Assembly: GCA_031382215.1 (NCBI GenBank)
Contig: JANMYQ010000194.1
Span: forward strand, 1-6,883
Source: LGRD01 sp031382215
GTDB lineage: Bacteria > Pseudomonadota > Gammaproteobacteria > Burkholderiales > Burkholderiaceae_C
DNA length: 6,883 bases
Direction: 5' to 3'
A program made the position numbers and the translations under genes. The notes beneath the pieces are model-generated. The model saw nothing but the letters and a program-made list of their open reading frames with translations. It was not told the origin of the DNA and did no database searches. Below, in pieces: positions 1 to 6,318 of this stretch. How positions within the stretch are numbered: the stretch's first letter is position 1; every line of letters begins with the position of its first letter.

Positions 1-14
1 GCTTGGGTCGCCAT
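1..14 (-). CDS. pilO: Start of pilO, type IV pilus inner-membrane alignment protein (partial, cut by window edge)
   Basis: Only four codons are visible: an ATG at 14-12 followed by codons for Ala, Thr and Gln (MATQ...), with the rest beyond the left edge. The ATG lies 6 bp after the pilN stop codon, on the same strand. That is where pilO sits in pilMNOPQ operons, and Burkholderiales PilO proteins often begin MAT. PilO is a bitopic inner-membrane protein that dimerises with PilN. No strong Shine-Dalgarno sequence is seen, so translational coupling to pilN is likely. The call rests on operon position and start-codon placement, not on protein content. Confidence 0.6.
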
Positions 15-20
15 GTCGGA

Positions 21-656
21 TCAGGCTTTCTTGGCTGCCGCCGCACTGGCCGGCTGAGCGGGGGCGGGCACTTCGGCCACGGCACCCGGTTTGTCCTGCG
101 GACGCTTGACGGTCACCCGGACCGAAAAGTCGAACAGGCGCTTCTGTTCCTTGTTGGCGGCCTGCACCGTGGCAGCCTTGCTTTCGATCAGCTCAGGACG
201 CACCAGCCATTCCGAACTGTTGGACGTGTTGCGCAGGAACTCGGACACACGTTCCTGCGTCTGCGCGATGCCGTTCACGCTGAGTACCTGGCCGTCTTGC
301 TTGACGGTGGTGAAGTAGATGCCCTCCGGCGTCTGCTTGACCAACTCGTTGAGCAGGTGGACCGGCAGGTTGCGGTCGATCTGAAGATCTTCGACAGCCT
401 TCTGGCGCGCCTTCAGCGATTCGATCTCGGCCTTCAGCGTGGCGATGTCCTTGATCTGCACCTCGAGCTTCTTGATCTCGGCGACGAGGTACTCGTTGCG
501 CTCCCGCTGGGCCGAGGTCAGCTGCTGAACGAGCACGTACCAGACACCCACCACCGCCAACCCGGCAAACGCCGCCAGACCGAGCCCGGCAAAAAATGCG
601 ATCTTCTTGCGCTTGCGCTTTTCTTCCCTGTGCGGGAGCAGGTTGATCAGGATCAC
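21..656 (-). CDS. pilN: PilN, type IV pilus inner-membrane alignment subunit
   Basis: A 211-residue protein of the PilN family. The N-terminus carries INLLPHR at residues 4-10, the conserved short cytoplasmic peptide that in PilN proteins docks into PilM. A basic stretch (about 10-18) and one membrane helix (about 19-43) follow, then a heptad-rich coiled coil (about 46-92) and a periplasmic ferredoxin-like domain (about 98-186). The tail (187-211) is rich in Ala and Pro with a Lys-Lys-Ala end, and makes the protein slightly longer than the roughly 200 residues usual for the family. In the family, PilN forms a heterodimer with PilO that links the PilM/motor side to the PilP-PilQ secretin. The start is GTG at 656-654, giving MILINLL; it overlaps the pilM stop as GTGA, implying coupled translation. 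Family assignment is confident from motif, topology and neighbours. Confidence 0.95.
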   Translation of the reverse strand: MILINLLPHREEKRKRKKIAFFAGLGLAAFAGLAVVGVWYVLVQQLTSAQRERNEYLVAEIKKLEVQIKDIATLKAEIESLKARQKAVEDLQIDRNLPVHLLNELVKQTPEGIYFTTVKQDGQVLSVNGIAQTQERVSEFLRNTSNSSEWLVRPELIESKAATVQAANKEQKRLFDFSVRVTVKRPQDKPGAVAEVPAPAQPASAAAAKKA

Positions 657-1732
657 TGCAGGAACCTCCGCATCGCCAAGCCGCAGGCGGTGAGGTAAGT
701 GGGCGCCTCACGCCGAAGCTTGCTTTCGCGCACCGCGGAACCCAGCTTCATGTTCTCGAACGGGTTGACCACCATCGACGCGAAGCCGGTCAGTTCGGTC
801 ACGCGGTCCTTCAGGCCCGGAAAGGTGGCCGTGCCGCCGGCCAGCATGACGTAGTGCACCTTGTGGTGCGGCGTGCTGGTGAAGAAGTACTGAAGTGCTC
901 GCCCGATCTCTTGCGAAAGGCTGTCGACGAACGGCGCGAGCAACGACGACTCGTAGTCTTCCGGCAGGTCGGCCGCAAGCTTCTTCTGTTCGGCTTCTTC
1001 GTAAGAGAAACCGTACTGGCGCGAGATCAACTGGGTGAGCTGCGAGCCGCCGAAGGCCTGATCGCGGTCGTACAACATCTCATCGTCGCGCAGCACCTTC
1101 AGGCTCGTGGTGTCGGCGCCGATCTCGAACAGCGCCACCAACGCGTCCTTGCCTTCGTTGGGCAGGCCCATCACGACGCGGCCCATCGCCAGGCGCGACG
1201 CGTGCGATTCGATGTCGAGCACCATCGGCTTCAAGCCGGCCGCTTCGGCCAGGCCCTGACGATCCTGGACCCGGTCTTTGCGCGACGCGGCGATGAGCAC
1301 CTCGACGTCGCCGACCGATGTAGGGCTCGGCCCGACGACGCAGAAGTCGAGACTCACCTCATCGAGCGAAAACGGGATGTACTGATTGGCTTCAGCCTCG
1401 ACCTGCATCTCGAGCTCTTCGTCGCGCAAGCCGGCCGGCAGCATGATCTTCTTGGTGATGACGGCCGACTGCGGCATCGCCATCACCACATGACGGGTCT
1501 TGGTTCCGCTCTTGGCGACGACGCGCTTGACGGCTTCGGCCACTTCATCGAACTTCTCGATCTGGCCATCGGCGATCCAGCCTTTTTCAAAGCTCTCGAC
1601 CCCGAATCGCTCAAGAACATACTCGCCGGAAGAGCTTTGACCCAACTCCACCAGCTTCACGCTCGACGAGCTGATGTCCAACCCGATCATCGGCGGATGC
1701 TTGCGGCCCAACAACGTGTCAAGGAAGCTCAC
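653..1732 (-). CDS. pilM: PilM, actin-like ATPase of the type IV pilus assembly complex
   Basis: A 359-residue cytoplasmic protein, the usual PilM length, with an actin/FtsA-like fold signature. The phosphate-1 loop is near residues 16-28 (IGLDISSSSVKLV), phosphate-2 near 202-211 (FEIGADTTSL), and the adenosine motif near 295-306 (VMLAGGTATFPG). PilM binds ATP and the INLLP peptide of PilN, forming the cytoplasmic ring of the type IV pilus machine. The best start is GTG at 1732-1730 (MSFLDTLLGRKHPP...), because it restores the N-terminal segment seen in homologues and has GGGAG and AAAGG purine stretches upstream; the ATG at residue 15 would delete that segment. pilM is the first gene of the operon, overlaps pilN by 4 nt, and is divergent from mrcA, a conserved arrangement in beta- and gammaproteobacteria. 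Confidence 0.96.
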   Translation of the reverse strand: MSFLDTLLGRKHPPMIGLDISSSSVKLVELGQSSSGEYVLERFGVESFEKGWIADGQIEKFDEVAEAVKRVVAKSGTKTRHVVMAMPQSAVITKKIMLPAGLRDEELEMQVEAEANQYIPFSLDEVSLDFCVVGPSPTSVGDVEVLIAASRKDRVQDRQGLAEAAGLKPMVLDIESHASRLAMGRVVMGLPNEGKDALVALFEIGADTTSLKVLRDDEMLYDRDQAFGGSQLTQLISRQYGFSYEEAEQKKLAADLPEDYESSLLAPFVDSLSQEIGRALQYFFTSTPHHKVHYVMLAGGTATFPGLKDRVTELTGFASMVVNPFENMKLGSAVRESKLRREAPTYLTACGLAMRRFLQ

Positions 1733-1736
1733 GACG

Positions 1737-1746
1737 CCTTTCTCCC
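1737..1746 (-). promoter_or_regulatory. Ribosome binding site of pilM
   Basis: On the minus strand GGGAGAAAGG precedes the GTG start of pilM. GGAG lies 9 nt upstream of the start codon and AAAGG lies 4 nt upstream. This purine tract supports the GTG at 1732 over the internal ATG 14 codons later. Confidence 0.6.
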
Positions 1747-1788
1747 AGCGGCAGGATTCGGATGCTGGACTGTTAATAAGTTACTTCA

Positions 1789-1817
1789 ATGCTAGCAGTA
1801 AAGCCATTGAACGCCAA
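1789..1817 (-). promoter_or_regulatory. Possible sigma-70 promoter for pilMNO
   Basis: Reading the minus strand, TTGGCG (1817-1812) is separated by 17 bp from TAGCAT (1794-1789). Each matches the consensus at four of six positions. They lie in the only AT-rich patch of the intergenic region and would give a leader of about 50 nt before pilM. Other AT-rich hexamers closer to the gene, such as TATTAA, cannot be excluded. This is a weak prediction from consensus matching alone. Confidence 0.3.
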
Positions 1818-1833
1818 AGATGTTTCCTGTGTT

Positions 1834-1845
1834 GCACCGCGGTGC
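1834..1845. repeat. 12-bp perfect palindrome GCACCGCGGTGC in the pilM-mrcA intergenic region
   Basis: GCACCG at 1834-1839 is followed directly by its reverse complement CGGTGC. The site also carries a TTGCA direct repeat (1832-1836 and 1849-1853), spaced 17 bp start to start. It lies just upstream of the candidate pilM promoter and about 145 bp before the mrcA -10 box, a position that would suit an operator. Short GC palindromes are common by chance in such DNA, so a function is only inferred. Confidence 0.3.
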
Positions 1846-1902
1846 GCGTTGCAAATCTCACACCTGCCGCTCGCTCGGTAACAGGGGTCTGCGGACGCTG
1901 AA

Positions 1903-1936
1903 CCGAGACCGCGCCGAGGCCTCGGCGCGGACTCGG
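1903..1936. repeat. 34-bp near-perfect GC-rich palindrome between pilM and mrcA
   Basis: The core at 1909-1930 is a perfect 22-bp palindrome made of CCGCGCCGAGG followed by its reverse complement CCTCGGCGCGG. After one A/A mismatch (1908 and 1931) the symmetry continues for 5 bp on each side (CCGAG at 1903-1907, CTCGG at 1932-1936). Only 1 of 17 pairs is mismatched. The right half also forms a tandem repeat of CTCGGCGCG (1921-1929 and 1932-1940). There is no T-tract on either strand and both flanking genes read away from it, so it does not look like a terminator. Its centre is about 70 bp upstream of the mrcA -10 box. It could be a regulator site or a supercoiling-sensitive cruciform; neither is shown. 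Confidence 0.75.
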
Positions 1937-1988
1937 CGCGCGCTTGCGGAAGGCCGTCGGGCCAGCGGCTCGGGGTTTCGGTGCTTTC

Positions 1989-1994
1989 TATAAT
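1989..1994 (+). promoter_or_regulatory. -10 box of the mrcA promoter
   Basis: A perfect TATAAT is followed 24 bp later by the mrcA ATG, which predicts transcription starting near 2001 and a leader of only about 18 nt. No good TTGACA-like -35 is found 16-18 bp upstream (CGGCTC or similar), so the promoter may be weak or activator-dependent. Its position argues against any mrcA start upstream of 2000. Confidence 0.55.
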
Positions 1995-2010
1995 GAGGTG
2001 CATCAACGTT

Positions 2011-2014
2011 GGAG
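2011..2014 (+). promoter_or_regulatory. Ribosome binding site of mrcA
   Basis: GGAG ends 4 nt before the ATG at 2019. The spacing is slightly short, but this is the only Shine-Dalgarno-like stretch near an in-frame ATG downstream of the -10 box, so it decides the start codon. Confidence 0.5.
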
Positions 2015-2018
2015 TCTC

Positions 2019-4403
2019 ATGAGCGAATCCGAGAGCGGGAACGCGGCGCCGGCCGTTGACCCGGCGAGCAAGCCGGCTGCTTTGGCGCTGGGACGCGTCG
2101 CGCGCTGGTTCGGCAAGACCGGGGCCTGGATCGTCGGCCTGACGTTGGCGGCAGCGTTGGCGATCGTCGTGCTGGCCTCCATCGCGCTGGCGGTGGCGTA
2201 CCCCAACTTGCCCGAGATCGGCGGCCTGTCCGACTACCGGCCCAAGCTGCCGATGCGTGTGTTCGCGGCCGACGGCGTGTTGCTCGGGGAGTTCGGCGAA
2301 GAGCGGCGCAATTTCGTGCCCATCGGGCAGATTCCCAAGATCATGCGTGACGCAGTGCTGGCGATCGAGGACGCGCGCTTCTACGATCACGGCGGTGTCG
2401 ATTACAAGGGCATCCTGCGCGCCGTGCGTGCCAACCTGGGCGAGGCGCGCGGCCAGGGCGCCTCGACCATCACGATGCAGGTGGCGCGCAACTTCTACCT
2501 GTCCAGCGAGCGCACCTACACGCGCAAGATCTACGAGATCCTGCTGACGCTCAAGATCGAGAGCCAGCTCAGCAAGGACGAGATCCTCGAGCTCTACATG
2601 AACCAGATCTACCTGGGTCAGCGCGCTTACGGCTTTGCGTCGGCGAGCGAGATCTACTTCGGCAAGCCGCTGGCCGACATCACGCTGGCCGAGGCCGCCA
2701 TGCTGGCCGGCCTGCCCAAGGCGCCGTCGAGCTTCAACCCGATCGCCAACCCCAAGCGCGCATTGGAGCGCCAGCAGTACATCATCGACCGCATGCTGGT
2801 GAACGGCTTCATCACCAGCGCCCAGCACGATGCTGCCAAAGCCCAGCCCTTGAAGTACCGCTCGGTCTCGGAAGTGCCGCCCAACGCCGAGTACGTGGCC
2901 GAGACGGCGCGCCAACTGATCTTCAGCCAGTATGGCGAAGACACCTACACGCGCGGCCTGAACGTCTACCTGACGCTCACCTCTACCGAACAGCTGGCCG
3001 CCTACCGCGCGCTGCGCAAAGGCATCATGGACTACGAGCGGCGCCAGGTTTACCGCGGACCCGAGGCTTATGCCGACCTGCCCGCCGACCCGAAGACGTT
3101 GGACGCGCGCATTGCCGAAGTGCTTCAGGAGCACCCTGACAACGACGAACTCAAGGCCGCCGTCACCCTGGAGGCCGGGCCCAAGAAGCTGGTCGCGGTG
3201 CTGCAGAGCGGCGAGTCGATCACCATCACCGGTGACGGGCTGAAGCCGGCGACTTCGGGCCTGGCGCCCAAAGCCAACCCGAATGTGCGGATCCGCCCGG
3301 GTGCGGTCATCCGCGTCATCAAGAACGCCAAGGGCGAATGGGGCATCACGCAGTTGCCCGAGGTCGAAGGTGCGTTCGTGGCACTCGACCCGCAGACCGG
3401 CGCGGTGCGTGCGATGGTGGGCGGGTTCGACTACTCCAAGAGCAAGTTCAACCACGCCACGCAGGCCTGGCGCCAGCCGGGCTCGAGCTTCAAGCCGTTC
3501 ATCTATTCGGCCGCGCTCGAAAAAGGCTTCACGCCGGCCACCGTGATCAACGATGCTCCGCTGTTCTTCGATGCCGAGGCCACCGGCAGCCAGCCCTGGG
3601 AACCGAAGAACTACGACGGCAACTTCGACGGTCCGATGTCGATGCGCCGCGCGCTGGCCCGGTCGAAGAACATGGTCTCGATCCGCATCCTGCAGGCCAT
3701 CAGCCCCGGCTTCGCGCAAGACTGGGTCACGCGCTTCGGCTTCGATGCCGACAAGCACCCGGCCTTCCTGACGATGGCGCTGGGCGCCGGCTCGGTGACG
3801 CCGCTGCAGATGGCCTCGGCCTACGGCGTGTTCGCCAACGGCGGCTACCGCGTCAACCCGATCCTGATCAGCAAGATCACCGACTCCAAGGGCCGGCTGC
3901 TGAACGAGGCCAAGCCGCCGGTGCTGGACGAATCGGCGCGCGCCATCAATGCGCGCAACGCCTTCATCATGTCGAGCCTGCTGCAGGAGGTGACCCGCAG
4001 CGGTACCGCCGGCGGCACCCAGACCAAACTCAAGCGCACCGATGTCTACGGCAAGACCGGCACCACCAACGACTCGCTCGACACCTGGTTTGCCGGCTGG
4101 CAGCGCAACGTGGTGGCGGTTGTCTGGATGGGTTATGACAACCCGCGCAAGCTGGGCGACCGCGAAACCGGCGGCAGCATGTCGTTGCCGGTCTGGATCG
4201 ACTACATGGGCATTGCACTCAAGGGCGTGCCGGTGCAAGAGCCGAAGGCGCCTCCGGGTGTGGTCAACGTCAACAACGAGTGGTACTACGAAGAGTATGC
4301 CAATGGCGCCGGGGTCAACAGCCTGGGGCTGGAGGAAATCGCCGCCACTCCGCCGCCGAACGAGGAAGAGCGCAAGGGCATCCTCGATCTGTTCAGGCGC
4401 TAA
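2019..4403 (+). CDS. mrcA: Penicillin-binding protein 1A (bifunctional peptidoglycan glycosyltransferase/transpeptidase)
   Basis: A 794-residue class A penicillin-binding protein, also called ponA. It has a short cytoplasmic N-terminus (1-35), a membrane helix (about 36-61) and a GT51 glycosyltransferase domain (about 80-260). The GT51 motifs are EDARFYDHGGVD with catalytic Glu117, the QGASTITMQVARN block (146-158), and the KDEILELYMNQIYLG block. A linker/OB-like insertion (about 320-450) precedes the transpeptidase domain, which has SSFK at 489-492 (nucleophile Ser489), SKN at 549-551 and KTG at 679-681. All catalytic residues are present, so the enzyme should polymerise glycan strands from lipid II and cross-link stem peptides in the periplasm. 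The start at 2019 follows GGAG and the -10 box; in-frame extension back to 1944 would place the promoter inside the gene. It is divergent from pilM and converges with cyaY. Confidence 0.97.
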   Translation: MSESESGNAAPAVDPASKPAALALGRVARWFGKTGAWIVGLTLAAALAIVVLASIALAVAYPNLPEIGGLSDYRPKLPMRVFAADGVLLGEFGEERRNFVPIGQIPKIMRDAVLAIEDARFYDHGGVDYKGILRAVRANLGEARGQGASTITMQVARNFYLSSERTYTRKIYEILLTLKIESQLSKDEILELYMNQIYLGQRAYGFASASEIYFGKPLADITLAEAAMLAGLPKAPSSFNPIANPKRALERQQYIIDRMLVNGFITSAQHDAAKAQPLKYRSVSEVPPNAEYVAETARQLIFSQYGEDTYTRGLNVYLTLTSTEQLAAYRALRKGIMDYERRQVYRGPEAYADLPADPKTLDARIAEVLQEHPDNDELKAAVTLEAGPKKLVAVLQSGESITITGDGLKPATSGLAPKANPNVRIRPGAVIRVIKNAKGEWGITQLPEVEGAFVALDPQTGAVRAMVGGFDYSKSKFNHATQAWRQPGSSFKPFIYSAALEKGFTPATVINDAPLFFDAEATGSQPWEPKNYDGNFDGPMSMRRALARSKNMVSIRILQAISPGFAQDWVTRFGFDADKHPAFLTMALGAGSVTPLQMASAYGVFANGGYRVNPILISKITDSKGRLLNEAKPPVLDESARAINARNAFIMSSLLQEVTRSGTAGGTQTKLKRTDVYGKTGTTNDSLDTWFAGWQRNVVAVVWMGYDNPRKLGDRETGGSMSLPVWIDYMGIALKGVPVQEPKAPPGVVNVNNEWYYEEYANGAGVNSLGLEEIAATPPPNEEERKGILDLFRR

Positions 4404-4419
4404 TCCGAACCACCAGCCT

Positions 4420-4767
4420 TCAGGCCACCGCGGGCACGAACTGCAACGACCGGCCCGCCTGCGCGCTGGCGCATTCCGACAACGCGGTGTAGAAGTCGCG
4501 CCCATCCTTGGTGTCGATCCAGCGGCCCCCGACGCAGCGGAAGTGAAACCCGCCTGAGCGCGCCGCCAACCACAGTTCCTGCAACGGCGGCTGGGTGTTC
4601 ACCACGATCGTGCTGCCGTTCGGGAAGTGCAGCTCCAGCAGGCCGCCGGTGCGTTGGGCATCAATGTCGACCACGTCGTCCTGCAGCCACTGGTCCACCT
4701 TCGCTTCGATATCACCCAGCACGGCCGTCGTCAGGGCGTGGTAGTCGTGGTCTGTCAGTGCTGTCAT
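4420..4767 (-). CDS. cyaY: CyaY, bacterial frataxin (iron-sulfur cluster assembly regulator)
   Basis: A 115-residue protein of the frataxin family; E. coli CyaY has 106. An N-terminal amphipathic helix (about 5-30) is rich in acidic residues (Asp6, Asp8, Asp19, Glu21, Asp25, then Asp30, Asp31, Asp34, Asp36), matching the iron-binding acidic ridge. The beta-sheet signature follows: GGLLELHFPNGS (41-52), PPLQELWLAARSGGFHF (60-76) with Trp66, and GGRWIDTKDG (80-89). CyaY binds iron and the cysteine desulfurase IscS and tunes the rate of Fe-S cluster synthesis in the cytoplasm. The ATG at 4767-4765 is the only start giving the normal N-terminus; no clear Shine-Dalgarno precedes it. The gene is divergent from lptM-lysA with a 75-bp gap and converges with mrcA across 16 bp without a visible terminator. 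Confidence 0.95.
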   Translation of the reverse strand: MTALTDHDYHALTTAVLGDIEAKVDQWLQDDVVDIDAQRTGGLLELHFPNGSTIVVNTQPPLQELWLAARSGGFHFRCVGGRWIDTKDGRDFYTALSECASAQAGRSLQFVPAVA

Positions 4768-4773
4768 GGCCGC

Positions 4774-4779
4774 TAGAAT
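4774..4779 (+). promoter_or_regulatory. Probable -10 box for lptM-lysA
   Basis: TAGAAT matches the sigma-70 -10 consensus at five of six positions and lies in the cyaY-lptM gap. Transcription would begin near 4786, giving a leader of about 57 nt before the lptM ATG at 4843. No strong -35 is seen; the 17-bp position falls on TCTGTC, inside the 5' end of cyaY. The box is 7 bp from the cyaY start codon, so polymerase binding here would cover the cyaY start region. Confidence 0.45.
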
Positions 4780-4842
4780 GAAATGATGGTGCAGTGCAAC
4801 GCAAGTGTAGCGACGCGCGCGGCGACATTCCGCGGCGCAAGA

Positions 4843-4986
4843 ATGAGGGCAGCAGGCCCTTTGGCAACGTCGACGCTTCTGGTGTTCGTGCTGCTTGCCG
4901 GCCTGTGCGGCTGCGGCCAGAAGGGCCCGCTGACCTTGTCGAAGGCGAAGGCGCCGCCCGCCTCCGCTTCGGCGCCCGCGCAATGA
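4843..4986 (+). CDS. lptM: LptM (YifL/LppL-type) small outer-membrane lipoprotein
   Basis: A 47-residue lipoprotein with a short N-terminus, a hydrophobic stretch (residues 7-21) and a signal peptidase II site before Cys24. The mature start CGQKGPL matches the CGxKGPL core of the LptM family (E. coli CGLKGPL). The tail is Lys, Ala, Pro and Ser rich. In E. coli, LptM binds the LptD-LptE LPS translocon and helps LptD reach its correct disulfide state. The mature part here is only 24 residues, at the short end of the family as recalled. The ATG at 4843 gives a normal signal-peptide length; an in-frame ATG at 4783 would add 20 residues and fall at the predicted transcription start. The lipobox LCGC has Cys at -2, which is unusual. 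The stop overlaps the lysA start as ATGA. In Pseudomonas this gene is called lppL and is also followed by lysA. Confidence 0.88.
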   Translation: MRAAGPLATSTLLVFVLLAGLCGCGQKGPLTLSKAKAPPASASAPAQ

Positions 4987-6257
4987 GCCTTCCGGGCGCG
5001 CCTTTCATCGCCTACCGCGGCGGCGAACTCTTCATCGACGGCTGCGCGATGAGCGCGCTGGCACAGCGCTTCGGCACGCCCCTTTACGCCTACTCGAAGG
5101 CCGCGATGCTCGACGCACTGTCGGGTTACCAACGCGCGCTGGTCGGGCGCGACCACCTGATCTGCTACGCGATGAAGGCCAATTCCAATCTCGCGGTGCT
5201 GCAGGCGTTTGCGCTGGCAGGCTGCGGCTTTGACATCGTCTCGGGCGGCGAACTCGAACGCGTGCTGGCGGCCGGCGGCGACCCGAGCAAGGTGCTGTTC
5301 TCTGGTGTTGGCAAGACCCGGGCCGAGATGCGCCGCGCCTTGCAGTCCGGCGTGATGTGCTTCAACGTCGAGAGTGAGGCCGAGCTCGACGTGTTGTCGC
5401 AAGTGGCCGTGCAGACCGGCCTGACCGCACGTGTCAGCCTGCGCGTCAACCCCGACGTGGACGCGAAGACGCACCCCTACATCTCCACCGGCCTGAAGGG
5501 CAACAAGTTCGGCATCGCCCACGAACGCGCCGTCGCGAGCTACCTGCGCGCGGCCGAACTGCCGAACCTGCAGGTGGTGGGCATCGACTGCCACATCGGC
5601 TCGCAGATCACCGAGGTCGGGCCTTACCTGGATGCGCTGGACCGGCTGCTCGACCTGGTCGAAGCCGTCGAGGCGCGCGGCGTCCCCATTGCCCACCTCG
5701 ACGTGGGCGGCGGCCTGGGCATCACCTACACCGACGAGAAGCCGCCCGCGGCTGAAGCGCTGATGCGCGCCGTGCTTGCGCGCGTGGATGCGCGCGGCCA
5801 CGCGCACCGCAAGATCCTGCTCGAACCCGGTCGTTCGCTGGTGGGCAACGCCGGCGCGCTGGTCAGCGAGGTGCTGTACATCAAGCCGGGCGAAGCAAAG
5901 AATTTTTGCGTGGTCGATGCGGCGATGAACGACCTGATGCGGCCTGCCATGTACGAGGCCTGGATGCGCATCGTGGCCTGCCGCCTTCGCACCGAACCGG
6001 CGCAGACCTTCGACGTGGTCGGCCCGATCTGCGAATCGGGCGACTGGCTCGGGCGCGATCGGGAACTGGCGGTGGCCGCGGGCGACTTCATTGCCGTGCT
6101 GTCGGCCGGCGCCTACAGCATGAGCATGGCCAGCAACTACAACAGCCGCGGGCGTGCCGCCGAGGTCATGGTCTCGGGCGACCAGGCCTGGCTGATCCGC
6201 GACCGCGAGACGACCACCGAGCTGTTCCGCGGCGAGCACCTGCTGCCGCCGGCCTGA
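4983..6257 (+). CDS. lysA: Diaminopimelate decarboxylase
   Basis: A 424-residue fold-type III PLP enzyme of usual length for LysA. It converts meso-2,6-diaminopimelate to L-lysine and CO2, the last step of lysine synthesis in the cytoplasm. The TIM-barrel domain carries CYAMKANSN with the PLP Schiff-base Lys65, then CGFDIVSGGEL (81-91), NKFGI (174-178), CHIGSQI (203-209) with His204, GGGLGI (242-247) and EPGRSLVG (281-288), which binds PLP phosphate and substrate. The C-terminal beta domain has CESGDWLG (350-357), whose Cys350 completes the partner subunit's active site, and GAYSMSMASNYN (376-387) with Tyr378. The ATG at 4983 is in the ATGA overlap with lptM, so translation is probably coupled; in-frame extension upstream runs through lptM in another frame and lacks the family sequence. 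No terminator is seen after the stop. Confidence 0.97.
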   Translation: MSLPGAPFIAYRGGELFIDGCAMSALAQRFGTPLYAYSKAAMLDALSGYQRALVGRDHLICYAMKANSNLAVLQAFALAGCGFDIVSGGELERVLAAGGDPSKVLFSGVGKTRAEMRRALQSGVMCFNVESEAELDVLSQVAVQTGLTARVSLRVNPDVDAKTHPYISTGLKGNKFGIAHERAVASYLRAAELPNLQVVGIDCHIGSQITEVGPYLDALDRLLDLVEAVEARGVPIAHLDVGGGLGITYTDEKPPAAEALMRAVLARVDARGHAHRKILLEPGRSLVGNAGALVSEVLYIKPGEAKNFCVVDAAMNDLMRPAMYEAWMRIVACRLRTEPAQTFDVVGPICESGDWLGRDRELAVAAGDFIAVLSAGAYSMSMASNYNSRGRAAEVMVSGDQAWLIRDRETTTELFRGEHLLPPA

Positions 6258-6318
6258 GCCACCGACGCCCGAACGGCACGAGGGCAAGGCGGCACGACGA
6301 CGCGCCGGCAAGGGCTCG

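Noticed and set aside
3..698. Open frame of about 231 codons on the plus strand across pilN
   Set aside because: It is antisense to pilN, which has the INLLPHR motif, membrane helix and operon overlaps; the opposite frame shows no family features.
854..1795. Open frame of about 313 codons on the plus strand across pilM
   Set aside because: It is antisense to a convincing pilM, has no domain signature, and runs through the pilM start and the AT-rich promoter patch.
1944..2018. Upstream in-frame start for mrcA
   Set aside because: It would add 25 residues encoded across the TATAAT box and has no better ribosome binding site than the GGAG before 2019.
1773..4505. Open frame of about 910 codons on the minus strand across mrcA
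   Set aside because: It is fully antisense to a gene with intact PBP1A motifs. The translation is Arg, Gly, His and Ala rich with no recognisable domain, as expected of a stop-poor antisense frame in high-GC DNA.
4783..4842. Upstream in-frame start for lptM, 20 residues longer
   Set aside because: It coincides with the predicted transcription start, lacks a Shine-Dalgarno sequence and would give an overlong signal peptide n-region.
6275..6297. GGCACGA direct repeat in the lysA/ABC ATPase gap
   Set aside because: Seven-base repeats 16 bp apart are expected by chance in such GC-rich DNA, and they form no hairpin or terminator.
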